64,000 nt of DNA from assembly GCF_023065955.2 (NCBI RefSeq), contig NW_026622819.1:1579501-1643500 (forward strand), given 5' to 3'. Below the pieces are notes generated by a model. The model worked only from the letters and a program-made list of their open reading frames with translations, was not told the origin of the DNA and did no database searches. Below are positions 46,940-58,916 of this stretch, piece by piece (within the stretch, counting starts at the first letter, position 1; every line of letters begins with the position of its first letter). Position numbers and translations under genes: made by a program. This DNA comes from Ursus arctos. Its lineage: Eukaryota; Chordata; Mammalia; Carnivora; Ursidae.

Positions 46940-47830
46940 TGGGACTTATTTTTTTAAAGCTCATAATTTTATTTCATAGTCTCCTCTTTTAAAAACTATT
47001 ATTTAATGTTGATTTTCAGAGTGTCTCCTACAATAACAAATTTAACCACGCTACAGAATTGGTATTCCAGAAAATATCTGTTGTGCCGTTATAGACCACA
47101 TTCACACCAATGATTAACTAAAACGTGGGCCAATTAACAGGCAGCGATTAAGTAAATGGTACAACACTGAAAATAGGCACAATGCAGTTTAACAAAGAAT
47201 GTGGTTTTCTATTTTCCATGTCTTTAAAGTTCTGGGCTGGGGGAATGGACACCTGACAGATGATCACAGCTGGAGGTGAGCAAGCTCGCTGCACCAGACC
47301 TCAGGCCAGCCCTGGGGTAGAAGGGCCGCCGTCACCCTTCCAGCTCCCCAAGGGAACGGTCCCCAAGAAGGACACATGGGCCTGTTTGTCTTTGCTATAG
47401 ATGTCTTCAGTGGACAGATTATTTGAGGGGAAAAAAGAGGGAGGGAGACATCAGTTAATGTAATTAGAAGTTAATTGGAAATTTGAAAATTCAATTTTAT
47501 AGAACTCTTAAATATTTGGGTGAATTTCTAAAGGGAAAAAACTGTGTGTAATATATTTATATATAAATAAAATAGAATAATACGTACAAGGTGCATTGTG
47601 TGACCACACAATACAATATATCACTTATGAATTAATATTTAATGTGATATTTACATGATATTTGACATATATGTTAAAATGTCCATTAAACATGCATTTA
47701 AGGATTACGGTATTTTTCATATATTTGAAAATCAACTTATTTTAACAAATCAAATCCATAAAAAATTAAATAATTCTAACTCTTCATAGTATCAAAGGAA
47801 GGACATCTATTTCATTTCAAAGTCCGAACA
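46940..47830. promoter_or_regulatory. AT-rich unique block
   Basis: Two AT-rich parts, about 46970-47230 and 47440-47820, around a GC-richer middle. Motifs include ATTAACTAAAAC, GTAATTAGAAGTTAATTGG and TGAATTAATATTTAATG. No repeat family recognised. It could be conserved regulatory DNA or simply AT-rich. Confidence 0.25.
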
Positions 47831-48325
47831 GAAAATGTCAGAGGTGGTCTGGGCCACGTGCAGCGTGAGAGGAGGGTCTGTGCGTCGGGCGTGGCTGGGA
47901 GCCGACCTCATCCCGGTTCCGGTCCGGGGCCTGCCGGCGGCAGAGCCAGCACCACGGCTGCGCACAGAGCAGAGCCTGTCTACGGGGGGAGCCAGAGACT
48001 ACGGAAGGATGTGCGGAGAGCTCGAACAGTGCTGTCCCTGCTTCGGGGCTGGCAGAGCAGGGCACACAGTGACCCCCACACGGACACCCCAGCAGACCCG
48101 GGGATCAAGTGCAGAGAAAGGACAGTGCAAGGCTGAAGACCAAAGAAAAATCAGAGAAACACAGTGAAGAGCTGCCTGTAGGAAATTAAGATACAGAGAC
48201 CTTCACTGAAGGGGGCTGAGGACAGACCAACACGTGGTGAATATTGGAAGGAAGTTGGGTGCCCTGTCAGCCTCACTCCCTGGACATATCACAAGACAAA
48301 TGCTGGCTTCTGGAGGTCCCATCAG
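47831..48325. other. GC-rich unique DNA
   Basis: Nothing recognised. Frames of 75-110 codons overlap on both strands. Confidence 0.5.
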
Positions 48326-48327
48326 AG

Positions 48328-48455
48328 ATGTGCGTGCGTGTGTGTGTGTGCACACCTGTGTGAGTACATGCGTGCGTGCGTGCACACGTGTGGTGCGTTG
48401 TGCTGCCACGTGCTCGTGTATGTGCATGCATGTGTGTGCATGTGTGTGCTTGCCG
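48328..48455. repeat. TG/TGCG-rich alternating tract
   Basis: Imperfect (TG)n and (TGCG)n. Two uninterrupted purine-pyrimidine alternations lie at 48328-48355 and 48364-48392, both able in principle to form Z-DNA. Confidence 0.85.
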
Positions 48456-51400
48456 GTTCGGGCAGTCCCACCGGCAATCAGGGAGGGGGGGCCCGTGTGG
48501 AAACCAGAAGTGATGCAGGAGAGCAAACGGCCACAGAAGGACATGACCGTCTTTCTGTGTCTGTCCGGAGTCTCCACGTACAAAGTTTGTTTTGTCAGAA
48601 CACAGTGAAGAAGCGACAGTGAATTGAAGCACACATTTCCTTTGTTTTCCAGGGTAAATCAATGTCTTCAACGCATCAGATTTCTTTGCACAGACGTATT
48701 TACATCTGCTCTTTCTTGGAGCTCTGATAAAGTTGGAAAATAAAATACGCATGAGCTTATGAGACAGAATGACCAAAAGACAGATGACACCTTCGCGGGC
48801 CAGTCAACACAGTTCTGGAAGATGGAAGTGGGCCCGACCTAGCCGGATGGAGGGCATGGCAGCAAAGCCTGGGAAGCGAAGCTGGCTGACCCTGCCAACT
48901 GCAGGAGAAGACTGAGTCTCCAGGAAGATCTGAACTCAGACCTAAAGTTAGGGAGACCAGTGGGAATCTTTGGACTTTACAAAGAGAAGATGAGCAGATC
49001 CTCTCCTGCTCCCTACACAGAGTGCCTGCCCCACCCCCGTACACACACGCGGGCAGGAACAGGGAGGCCCACTCACTGGAGGGGTCACTGGGAAGGGCTG
49101 CAGCCCCTGGGACACCTGCACCGCTGAGCATGTGGTGAGGGGTCTTTTGGAAAACAAGAGCCACTTGGGAGGCATCCCAGGCATCTCCAGGCTCAAGGCG
49201 TGCTGCTAGAAATGAGGAAAGGGACTGACCCAAGCAGGGAATGCCGAGCTCCTCATGTTTTCAGACTGGGTTTCTTTCAGCTGGAACAATAACTTACAGA
49301 CACATTGATTCAGTCATTGCTAAGTACTCCCCAAGTTTTAAATGTGAAAGCAAATTTCAAAATTGTTTTCAAATATTCAGTCATAGTAAAGTCTTGTTCT
49401 TGTTCCCTTTTTCCTCCTGAAGCTACTGATGTTGTGTTTCTGATAAGAGGCTGAGATGTGGATCCAGAAGACAGCATCTAACCTGGAGAAAGTCAGAGAG
49501 TGTCGGGTGTAGTGGGCAATTAGGAGAGCTCCTTGGGGATAGACCTTGGGGGACAGCCCCTTGAGACAGCGGTGGCAGGACCACAGTCCTTAAACAGGAC
49601 TGTGCATAGCCTGGGGTGCCCGTCCACCAAGAAGAATTCTCTAGCTGCACCTGAAGTTTGGGCACAGATAGGTGACAGGCAGAAGAAATTTATGGAACCT
49701 ATGATACAACAAAACAAAACAAAACAAAACAAAAACCTAAAAGTCTGTACCAAAAAAGGAAACCACAATCTACTTTGTGTGTCGTTGCAAATGTGTGTAC
49801 ATGTTCTGGGTTGGGGGACAAGTCCACCGAGTCCTTGTCTTTCACAGTAGAAAGCGAGAAAGTCAACACAGTTTCTAATTCTAATGAATCAGAAAGCAGT
49901 GGTATAAGTGTGTTATTTAAAAATATAAAGTTGATGCTAGGGAAAATACCTAAAAGAATCAAGAGCTGTTTCTTTTACCCAATGTAGCAGGAGTTGGGGG
50001 TCGGGGTAGCGGTGGGTCGGGAAGAAGGATGTGTACAATCTTCACCTTGCAGCATGATCCGACATTCGAAACTGCATGCATTAATCTGATTTTAAGTCAG
50101 CAGCAGATGGGCCGTGTTAGGGCGGCTGGTAGCTGGGTGCTGTTCCCCCAGATTCCATCTCCACACCCATACACAGCAGCACGGGCAACCACGTGGCAGG
50201 CAGCCCTGCTATCTGCTTTCTAAATGTAGGGCCCTCGCTGCTCCCATGATGAACTAATGACTGATGTCTTCTAACTACCTAGACTCCCGGGTGGTTGGAA
50301 AACAGTGTCCATCATTTATCCGATGGTCTCCTGGCGCTTTGTCAGCAAGATACAGCAGAGGAGAGAATTACATTTGTTGCCAACAAAACCAAGAGAAAGG
50401 AAAGAGCTTTGTGGATGGGGTTGGTGGTTTTCAGCGTCGGGGGTTTATATGAATGTAAAAGCTCACGGACAAAGGGGTAACGACAGAGCCGCTGTCTTAG
50501 GCACCTTCGTGCGACCAGCCTGCCACGATGCCCAGAGACATCCACTTTCCCCATAGGATGAACAGCTGGAACCATGGGGGTTCTGTGACTTCCAGTGAGC
50601 TGTATGGTAGGTTTTCCTACAGTTGTTTGTCATATCTGAGCGTGCCGTCGTAATAACCAAACTTGCCAACTGTTATTTAAAAGATAAAGGCTGAATTTGA
50701 ATAAAAGGTGAGTTGTTGTTTCTCTGAAGCCTAACTTCAACGCAATCAGTCAAGATGAGTAGATTTAACAAGCTCTTGGCCTCTTTGAAGAAAGTGAAAT
50801 GAGAGACCGTCCAGGAACTTCGGGTTTGGTATGCGGGACAGATACGAGGAAGTGTGGGCAGTAACCACTGAGGGGGCCCGCAGGCCAATTGCTCAACAAT
50901 GTCCAGATAACTCGGGTTGAAGTGTGGCTGGTGAATCAGGGCAAATGCATAATATGGACACGAAGATTCTAAGGCGTTCTCTGCTTATCTTGAGAGAGAA
51001 GCAGGTGAATCAGGTGGCCCTTGCTATCTTTGTTTGTTGATGAAACACTTATTTCACAGAAACTCTTACTGAAAGGAAACTAGTTATTTTGTTGTGGTGA
51101 GAAAAATGAAAGTGTTCCTAAGCTAAAACGTCTTCTCCTCAAAGGGCTACACATGTTTAAAAATGGAATACAACCTAGGACATGCCAGTCTTCCCCAGGA
51201 ATGTTCTTTATTTACCTAACTTCTTGAGTGTTTTCCTCAGTTACTCGTTGGGTTACAAGAGTAGGAAAATAAAGAACAAAAAAGACTGCATAGTTAGAGG
51301 TGTCAAACCCCACTGCAATGGGGTTAATATAAAGGTGATTGAGTCTTACTGAAAATTTATTTGGATCAATTGATATGAATTTTCATCAGAGTAAGACTGA

Positions 51401-51515
51401 GACCTATAAGGAATAAACTGAGGAGACCATTCCAAAGATTGTCTTTTGCAAAATATTTTTATCTGGATTATAATTCTGTGCGATTACGTACTGTACTATG
51501 AACACTGATATTTTT
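48456..51515. other. Unique DNA
   Basis: Mixed composition. A small (AAAAC)n repeat of about five units lies at 49708-49737. From 50680 to 51500 the DNA is AT-rich and unique. No gene recognised. Confidence 0.45.
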
Positions 51516-51519
51516 AATT

Positions 51520-51725
51520 GGTCATTTTAATACATGCCAAGCAATGCTTTTAATGTTTTATATTTGTCTTGCTGAATCCTTGCAACAACCCCAAAAGGCA
51601 GATAATATTAGAATCCCAATTTTGCCGGTGAGAATCTGGGAGTGTATAAGTAACACAATCAGATGATAAACATGGTAAGTGGTGGGGTGAGGGTTCAAAT
51701 TTGAGAAGTCTCCTTTTCTAACCTC
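51520..51725 (+). mobile_element. MIR SINE
   Basis: CCTTGCAACAACCCCAAAAGGCAG, then ATTTTGCCGGTGAGAATCTGGG, then AAGTAACACAATCAGATG, then GTGAGGGTTCAAATTTGAG follow the MIR core in order (about 200 bp). Confidence 0.85.
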
Positions 51726-51984
51726 TCACTCTAACTTTAAGATGTGAGACAAGTTCCAAATGCCTAGTCAAGATCCCTTCTCAAGAATCTTTTAAAAATA
51801 GCTACAAATTTTAAGTATACAATGCTTTCCTGAAATCATTCTTGCTTGATCTCCCTCCTTCTCCCTAAAGATGTCTCCCATAAGCTGGGGAGGTGTATAT
51901 GAGTTGTATGTACGGGAAACATAGAAATACATTTTTGAAGTACATTCATTTATTTATTCTTTTTTTATCTATATAATTTAAATT

Positions 51985-52085
51985 TTTTTTATATCTATGT
52001 ATCATCTATCTATCTAACCATCTATCATCATCATCTGGTATCTATTTATCTATCTACCTATCTCCCCCTTGCCTACCTGTATTTC

Positions 52086-52168
<83 letters not shown>

Positions 52169-52175
52169 ATATCTA
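51985..52175. repeat. (TCTA)n microsatellite, 21 pure units
   Basis: An imperfect leader at 51985-52080 (TATC, ATCATC and CTAC variants) precedes an 84-base uninterrupted run at 52086-52169. Confidence 0.98.
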
Positions 52176-52179
52176 TTTC

Positions 52180-52380
52180 TATTGGATTGGCTCAGTGTTG
52201 GAGATAGAGTGATGGACAAAAGAAAGATGTCTTTTTTCTCAGGAGGCTTAAATTCTAATAAAAAAGGTACTAAACATCATTATAAGAATAAAATGCTGTG
52301 TGTGGTTATAACTTATGGTAATACCCATGAGGAAAGTTTGCAGGCTCCCAAGAGAATGTGCAGCAAGTAGATACATTATC
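52180..52380. mobile_element. Possible ancient L2/CR1-type relic
   Basis: AGGAGGCTTAAATTCTAATA followed by an A-rich stretch and TTATAACTTATGGTAATAC resembles a widespread old LINE-type repeat that reads GGAGCTTACATTCTAGTG. Weak match. Confidence 0.3.
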
Positions 52381-52494
52381 ATATGGGAAAAGAGCTTTCG
52401 GAAAAAGGCTTCTCTGTTCTGCATTTACGATGACTTAGTAGTTATGTTAGCCCATCTTTCCTTCTGCAAGTAACTGAAAAAGCTGGATAAAAAT

Positions 52495-52538
52495 ACACCA
52501 CCACCACCACCACCACCAGCAACAACAACAACAACACA
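52495..52538. repeat. (CAC)n(CAA)n compound trinucleotide repeat
   Basis: About eight CAC units then about six CAA units. Confidence 0.9.
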
Positions 52539-52869
52539 AACCAGGCTGATTAAAGGTTTTGGAAGCTACCAGGACAGCTAGGCTTACAGGGGCAGAGGCC
52601 CTTGATAAGAGCAGCACAGCATAAAGTGCTGTGGCATTAAGCATGACTTTCCCTCAAGACACTTGCAGATTCCAGGACGGCTTGGACTCCGAATCAGGAA
52701 AGTGAGTAGAGTTCCCAACACTCTTCATAGGCAAAGCTGGGAGTCAGTTTTTGCCTTATATATTGCACCACATACCTGCTGTTAGGTGCATACATGTTTA
52801 CACTTGATAAATTCTCCTGGAATATTGGCCCTTTTATCATGAGAAAAGGAGCCTCAGTGTTTCTAGTGA

Positions 52870-53225
52870 TGCTCTTGGACAGAAATCCCTTTTGTCTGAT
52901 ATTAGTAGAGACAATTTGGTTTTCTTGTGCTTAAAGTTGATATGTTTTCCCCCCTAATTTTTTGCTTTAGTCTGTTTATGTCCTAGTACTTAAAGCACAT
53001 CTCTGATAGACAGTGTATTTGGCTTTGCTTTATTATTCAGGCTGACAATCTCTGCCTTTATTGAAGGGTTTAGTTCATTTATATTTAATGTAATTATGGA
53101 TAGGGCTGCATTTAGGCCGCCATTTTGTTATTTGTTTTTTTATTTGTCTCATCCTTGTCCCTCTGTCCCTTTCTCCCACCCTTCATTAGTGTTAAGCAAA
53201 TATTTTTTAGTCTCAGTGGTGGCCA
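52870..53225 (-). mobile_element. Ancient L1, start of ORF2 region, antisense
   Basis: CAGGCTGACAATCTCTGCC, then TTTAGTTCATTTATATTTAATGTAATTATG reads on the minus strand as the start of L1 ORF2 (endonuclease N-terminus: LN-NG-N-PIKR-type region). No frame is intact. Confidence 0.6.
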
Positions 53226-53609
53226 TGAAAATATAGCTCTCAGGTCTCTAAGTGCAGAGAGTTAATAGACTGGCCACTCCAGTCGGTGAACATGAGTCCA
53301 TCACTGTGCTTGTGCCTGGGCCGTGCTTCTGACAGCCAGTTCCCAATCAACGAGTGTGGCTAGCCCACTCCTGCAAGACAAGGGTCTTCTCTGCCCTGTG
53401 ACTTTTCCCTGTCGTTCCAGTCACAATTTTCTTAGGCTTGCATTACAGAATAAGCCTTCTACTTATTCTTTCTTCCTTCCCCCTCTCTTCTGCATCATGG
53501 TCTGGCAACTCTCCCAGGCCAGTATTCCTTTCCAGGCATTTTCTCCTAAAAACCTCTGAGATGTCTAATCCTATCTTGGTGTTTGCTTCTTGGAGGTGTC
53601 AAACTAATA
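53226..53609 (+). mobile_element. LTR-like segment inserted in the old L1
   Basis: L1-like sequence stops near 53225 and resumes near 53610. The segment between ends in GTGTTTGCTTCTTGGAGGTGTCAAACTAATATAA, like the 3' ends of several old ERVL-type LTRs. CAGTG occurs just outside both ends (about 53212-53216 and 53611-53615), a possible 5-bp duplication. No family named. Confidence 0.35.
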
Positions 53610-53760
53610 TAACAGTGTATTTCAATTCCTTTACTGGCTTCCTTGCTGGATCTCTTTGCATTCATTTTTAGTCATTGCTTTAGAGATTAGAATATGCATT
53701 TTAAGCTTAATGCCATCTGCTTCAAGTTAATACTCAATCACTCCAGGTAAAATGAGGAAG
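53610..53760 (-). mobile_element. Ancient L1 continuation, antisense
   Basis: ATTGCTTTAGAGATTAGAATATGCATTTTAAG is the same old-L1 phrase found upstream of ORF2 in other relics. It continues the element that starts at 52870. Confidence 0.5.
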
Positions 53761-53929
53761 CAAAACATAAGGTGATACATGGACGAGGCTACAATTTAGC
53801 AAGAAAAAAGATGGAGAGGAAAACATTGCAGAGAAATATTAGAAAATACAAAACTGCCAAGATAGAAAAGAACTTGGCGCAGAGTGGCCAAGAAAAGTGG
53901 CCTCAGAGGTTGGAGACGAAGCAAAATAC

Positions 53930-54115
53930 TGAAATTAGCATGTAGGGAGCACTTAAAACGTGTCCTACACCACACACTATTCCATTCTATGTCCACAGGA
54001 ACTATGAGAGGAAGGGGCCTCTCGTGTTTCCATTTTTGCAGGTAAACAGAGGCTTACTCACATTCTCATGGTCACACAGTGATGGTGAGAGCCAGGGTTG
54101 ACCCTGGTCCACCTT
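53930..54115 (+). mobile_element. MIR SINE
   Basis: TAGGGAGCACTTAAAACGTGTC, then CATTTTTGCAGGTAAACAGAGGC, then TGGTCACACAGTGATGG, then GAGCCAGGGTTGACCC, in MIR core order. Confidence 0.85.
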
Positions 54116-55225
54116 CATCATAAGGGGCTGTTGATCACGGTTTGGGACTCTGGGGAGCAGGAACCATATCAGGAACAATGAGGTAAGACATCATGTTAAG
54201 GGCACACTGATGCCTTTGTGACAAGTGCTCCGAGTCCTTGGCTTGGCCTTCTGTTGTCTGCCCTATCAGTTCTCATAGAGACCTAAGGCTGAGGCTGGGA
54301 AGTGAGGGTGGCTGGACCCCTCTAGGCTGAGCTTTGAGCTGGGGCATTCTAGGGCTCCTGCATGACCTGCACAGCTCACCGCAGTCATGGGGTCCCGTAG
54401 AAGTATCTGGAGCCAGAGGCTGGTGGTGAAAGGAATGTGTGTGTGCTGACAACCCCTTTGCAGCTCTGGGCACCCTCTGGACCCAGCAGAGGAGCATTCG
54501 GCCACCAATTCAGAGACAGGTGCAGGGGCTCAGGGCGCTGGCTTGACGTCCTTCAGCTCACTGTGAATTCAGCACTAACTAGTCAACGTGCCAATGGGCC
54601 TGATTTACGTGTTTAAAAATAAATAACCTTGGCCTTCCAGCAGACACCAGACCCTAGAGAGATGAGGGAATTGCCTCCCAAAATTGCTGTGGCCTCTCTC
54701 TTTAACTTGGGAATGTAGTAACGTGTGCTGGTGACACACCGGTGTCACTAAATACAAGGACCTGTGTAGCAGCTGTCCCCACGTGTGCCTTGGTACAGAA
54801 TGCCATCCATAGCGGCTTGGCAACGGGGTGGGCCATGGGCAAAAATGCCCAAAACGCTTGGAAAAAATACGTCAGCAAGTCAAAAAGCTCAACCATTCTG
54901 CCTTTAGAATTATTTGTTTAAAAATATTCTTGCATATATGTCCTACCAGTACAAGTAAAATCAAAAGTTTTCAGAAGGAAAGGATATAGTAGCATGAAAA
55001 TGTTGATTATTTGAGTTCTAAATTTAAAAATCTCATTCCTAGACCTGCAGATCAGCTCCACCCTGTCTCCCATACCCTAATGAGGGAATATTTGGCAATT
55101 TTAAATAATGCAAGTTCACCAAAATTAAAATAAAAATGACAATTGTTGCAAATCACTGCCACTCACAACTTTTATGTGTGTGTTACCACCAGTATCCCCT
55201 AAACAGTGATGAGAATAAGGGCGAT
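54116..55225. other. Unique DNA
   Basis: Nothing recognised. AT-rich at 54890-55140. An AT-bearing GAG/GTAAGA donor-like site at about 54180 has no partner acceptor nearby. Confidence 0.5.
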
Positions 55226-55229
55226 GTCC

Positions 55230-55398
55230 TGTGTGTGGATCGCTGCCCCTCACTGGCCCAGCACATTCCGTGCCCTTCTTTTTGCCTGTGTCAAGCTTTC
55301 TGTCTCTTGCAGAAATGGCCCACTTCCTCCATCTCTCTTGATCAGGGTGTAGCCCAGGCTTTGGTATGTGGTAGATGTTAAATACACATTTCCTGAAT
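55230..55398 (+). mobile_element. L2 3' end, diverged
   Basis: GGTATGTGGTAGATGTTAAATACACATTTCCTG just before (GAAT)n resembles the L2 3' end (ATAGTAGGTGCTCAATAAATATTTGTTG followed by AATG repeats). The 5' limit is uncertain. Confidence 0.45.
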
Positions 55399-55450
55399 GA
55401 ATGAATGAATGAATGAATGAATGAATGAATGAACGAGTGAATGAATGAAT
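55395..55450. repeat. (GAAT)n microsatellite
   Basis: About nine pure GAAT units, then GAACGAGTGAATGAATGAAT. Likely grown from the L2 tail that ends here. Confidence 0.95.
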
Positions 55451-55737
55451 CCTCCTGTTAGGGAATTTGGAGACCAGCAGGGAGGTAAGCAATCCATTCA
55501 AATAGCTAGTCCAGCAAAGAGAAGATGCTAAGTGCTAAGAAAGTGCTAGAAGTGCTGTGGGCATTTTGTACCTGCCGGAGAGGATCACGGGATGCCCTCT
55601 GGAGAAGATGGCCATGGCCTGGCTGGGGAAGAGTGGGTGGTATTGAGACGTGGGGACAGTGGGAAGGACTTTCCACTCCACAGCAAGTGCCAACGCAGGC
55701 AGCCAGAGCAGTCAGCAAGTCCTGGGCAAAGGAAGTT

Positions 55738-55895
55738 AAAGTGTGTGTGCCCGTGTGGGTGTGTGCACACGTGTGGGTGTCCCCACGTGGAGGTGTGTAC
55801 ACATGTGGTGCACAGAGTGGATATGTGCTCGTGTGTGTGCGCAGCGTGGGTGTGTGCACATGTGTGTGCACGTGTGTATGCACGTGGATAGTGGT
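55738..55895. repeat. GT-rich degenerate repeat
   Basis: Imperfect GTGTGTGCACACGTG and GTGGGTGT units for about 150 bp. It supplies the Cys/Val/His-rich middle of a 290-codon frame at 55525-56397, which I reject as a gene. Confidence 0.85.
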
Positions 55896-58590
55896 GGTGT
55901 GGGGAGGGAGACAGCGGGACAGCAATCGGGAGAAGGAGGAGCGCATCTCCCTGACAACAGTCCTCACGTATTCAGTCCTCCCTCGGGGGCTGGGAGGGCA
56001 GCACATCACAGAAACGAAATCTGGAGCAGTGCGTTTGCCACCTTCTCCCTTCATGAACCCTCCCAAGATCCAAATCAAACGTACCATGTCCAGCATGAGC
56101 CTGGGAGGGGACGACGCACGTGCAGAGGGGATGACAGGAACGTGCTGGGGAGAAGGAGGCGGCATCGAGCACATCGAAGGGGCCGCGTCTCAACACTCTT
56201 GCCCTCCCCTGGGAAGTGGCTTCCAGGTGTTTGCGCACAGCGTCACTCCATCCTGTCTCCGGCGGCTGTGGTTGCCACCACACGCTGAAAGCCGGGGACA
56301 CCACTCTCCCTTCATTAGAAAAATAATTACACACGTCTTGGCGAAACTCCAAGCGAGCGGCCCTGAGACAGCTCCTCAATTAAAGCATGAGCTCTGACTC
56401 CAGGAGAGGAAGAGCCATGGACACATGCCTGAGACGGGTCGCCAGGAATCGTGATGGAAAACAGAAATGTCTGAAATCTTGTCTTGTTGCCAAACTCAGA
56501 AAGACGGTAATTCTAACTTTCTGCAGAAATAAAAGCATGTCTTCAGCTATTAGTAAGTTTCATCAAGACATACTTTGGACTTTAAATAAATGAATTGTTT
56601 TGGCACCTTATTCAGGTCCCTAGGTCATGTCCCCCCTCATCGCTGCCTTACCTAGTAAGCCACAGTCACCCCTCAGGCAAGGGCACGTGCATGTGCCTTT
56701 CATGCATGCACACCCACGTGCACACCCACGTGCACACCCCCATTCTTTATGGGCATGTTCTGCTCTTCTTCATGGAGAGTCCATCCATGTCCAGTTTCAC
56801 AGGGACCGGGTGACCCACAGATGTGCTCCTACGTCTTCCCGTCCCTGCCAGGTGGAGACCCAGCCACACCTAGAGCCCTGCCTCGCCCACCTTGTGTCTC
56901 CTGCTGAAAACGTTATGGAAGGCACGGGACTCTGGCCGTGCCCAGGAGACCCCATTCTCCGGGCTACTGGCAGGTGTAGAGGCCCTCGTTCTGCCCCAGG
57001 TGGCAGCCCCTGTGTGCAGAAGGCCCTTGGCAGTGTTGACTGAGGGAGCCAGGCAGCGGCCGGTTCCTTGCTCACTCGAGGGCACTGGGACACCGCAATT
57101 TCAGAGCTTCCTGGGAGGGTGGACGGCGCCCCTCAATTCTCCATTTGCCACTGCTGTATTTTCTACCTTCCTGGCAACACAGTCCGTGCAAAACAGTGTC
57201 ATGTTTACAAGACCCCCCCACCCCTGCCCACCCGCCCTCTCATCGCCTGCCTCGTTTCTGGAAGCCACCATGCTCAATAATTCAGAAGGAGCAAGAATCA
57301 GCATATCTTACAGCATATTTGATGTGCCAACACACAGACTGCAGACTGTTTCATTTCAATTAGCCCCGTTGTTGCCAACAAAAGCCAGGCAAACACCCTG
57401 AGCGCGGGCCAGGCACACGGTGCTCGGCCCAGCGCTGGGTTCCTTTATTTCCTGCTCCTATGGGGCGCTCCACGGCCCGCCGCTCCCCTCCCCTCTTCTG
57501 CTGCATCTGCCATTGTTCTCGCTGTATCATCTTACCTGGGATCAAGTGACTTCCCCCAGCCCAGGACTCGGGGCTCAGCTCCGTTTCCAGACCTCTTCTG
57601 ATCTCCCGGGCTAATTGGCTCAGGCGTAAACCCAGCCAGCAGGGCCGTGACTTTGAAGTGGCGGTGGTGTGCGGGGCTTCACCACATCCCCGTCTGTGCG
57701 TCAAATACCAGCCGGCCGGGCCTACGGCTCGGGCCGCGGGTACACCGCGAGGAATCCTGGCGCATTGCAAGGCCCGAGTCCACACTGGAGCTCTACTGCA
57801 AGCCCGTCATTAATTTTGCAGGCCGGGCCTGGATGCAATCTGACCCGTTCGAACAAGGGGACCGTCTCTTGCTGGAGTGCACGAGAGGCGTGGGGGATGC
57901 CAGCTGGTCCTGCTTCCCATACGCAGCCTCCCCATGCTTTGATCAATAATGCCGTTTCACTTTAAAGGGGGCTCATTTTGTAAAGTGCAGGGAAGGCCCC
58001 CGCCCGCGCCGGTGGTCTTCTTGTCCAGCATCCACAATTACGGAAAGGTCAGCCCGCAGCACAGGGACACTTGCTGCTTTGTCTGACGCCACTTTGTCTT
58101 GCCCTCTGAAAGGGCGCACCCGCCACAGGGCCCGGGCCTTGGTCCACGTTCTGGTTATCAGTGACGGTGTTGGAAGGGACCAAAGCAAGGAGATGCAGCT
58201 GACTCTTTGATTGTGCTCAGATCCTCTTCCTTTTTAATATCCAAACCTATTGTGTGCGAACAATACACAGAATAAGGTCCATTCCAGAGGTGCCCGGTCA
58301 CCGGAAGATTCCACAGATGCGTGCTGGCATTCTGGCCCCTCTGCTCCCCCTCGGCCTCCGGTCTGTGGGTGCAGGGTGCACAGAGCTCCCTGCCGGCTAC
58401 GCAGGCAGCTCCTTCCAACCGCGTTGCTGGATCAGCCATTTGGAGAACGAAGCCTGTGCGGCTGTCACCATGTGAGGTGATGCAGCAAAGGTCTCAGACT
58501 CCAGAGTTTCGTAGGCTCGTGGGCAGTGCACCATGGGGCTTCCGTAGGCACCCAGGCCCCTGGAATGCACGTGCAGGCAGGGACATTTGA
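55896..58590. other. Unique DNA, several AT/GC motif-rich blocks
   Basis: AT-rich at 56310-56400 and 56560-56600. A (CACGTGCACACC)-like 12-bp unit repeats about 2.5 times at 56706-56742. 57225-57400 and 57790-57985 look like candidate regulatory elements (TTCAATAATTCAG, GTCATTAATTTTGC, TTGATCAATAATGCC). No gene recognised. Confidence 0.4.
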
Positions 58591-58594
58591 GGGG

Positions 58595-58916
58595 TGTGTT
58601 AGCGTGCTTGACACCAGAGACAGCGGCTCCGGCAATAGTCACTCTCTTGCAGACCTGGGGCTGGGCGTCCATGATCCAGGTGTCTGCAGAGCTGCTTTCT
58701 GCTGAGCCTTGTCTCCTCCACCATCTCCTCCCTGTGTCCTCACGTGGCCGGCCCCGTGCATGTCTGCGTCCTTCCGGACGAGGGCTACCCTTAACAGCCT
58801 CATTTCACCTTAAATTCCTCTTCAAAGACCTCTCTCCAAACACAGCCACATTCTGAGGTCCTGGGGATTAGGACTTCAATGGAGGAATTTTGGGGGACAC
58901 AATTCAGCTAGGAACA
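58595..58916 (-). mobile_element. MLT1-type LTR (ERVL-MaLR), antisense
   Basis: TGTTAGCGTGCTTGAC, CTCTTGCAGACCTGGGGCTGG, CACATTCTGAGGTCCTGGGG, GATTAGGACTTCAATGG and TTTTGGGGGACACAATTCAGC fit, in order, the reverse complement of MLT1 (about 320 bp). Solitary, no internal region seen. Confidence 0.88.

Noticed and set aside
48328..48455. Possible CRISPR-like or coding repeat
   Set aside because: It is a degenerate TG/TGCG tract with no spacer structure. This is a mammalian nuclear sequence.
55525..56397. 290-codon plus-strand frame
   Set aside because: Its middle is the GT-rich repeat at 55738-55895, giving Cys/Val/His runs. There is no domain, and an antisense frame of 222 codons overlaps it.
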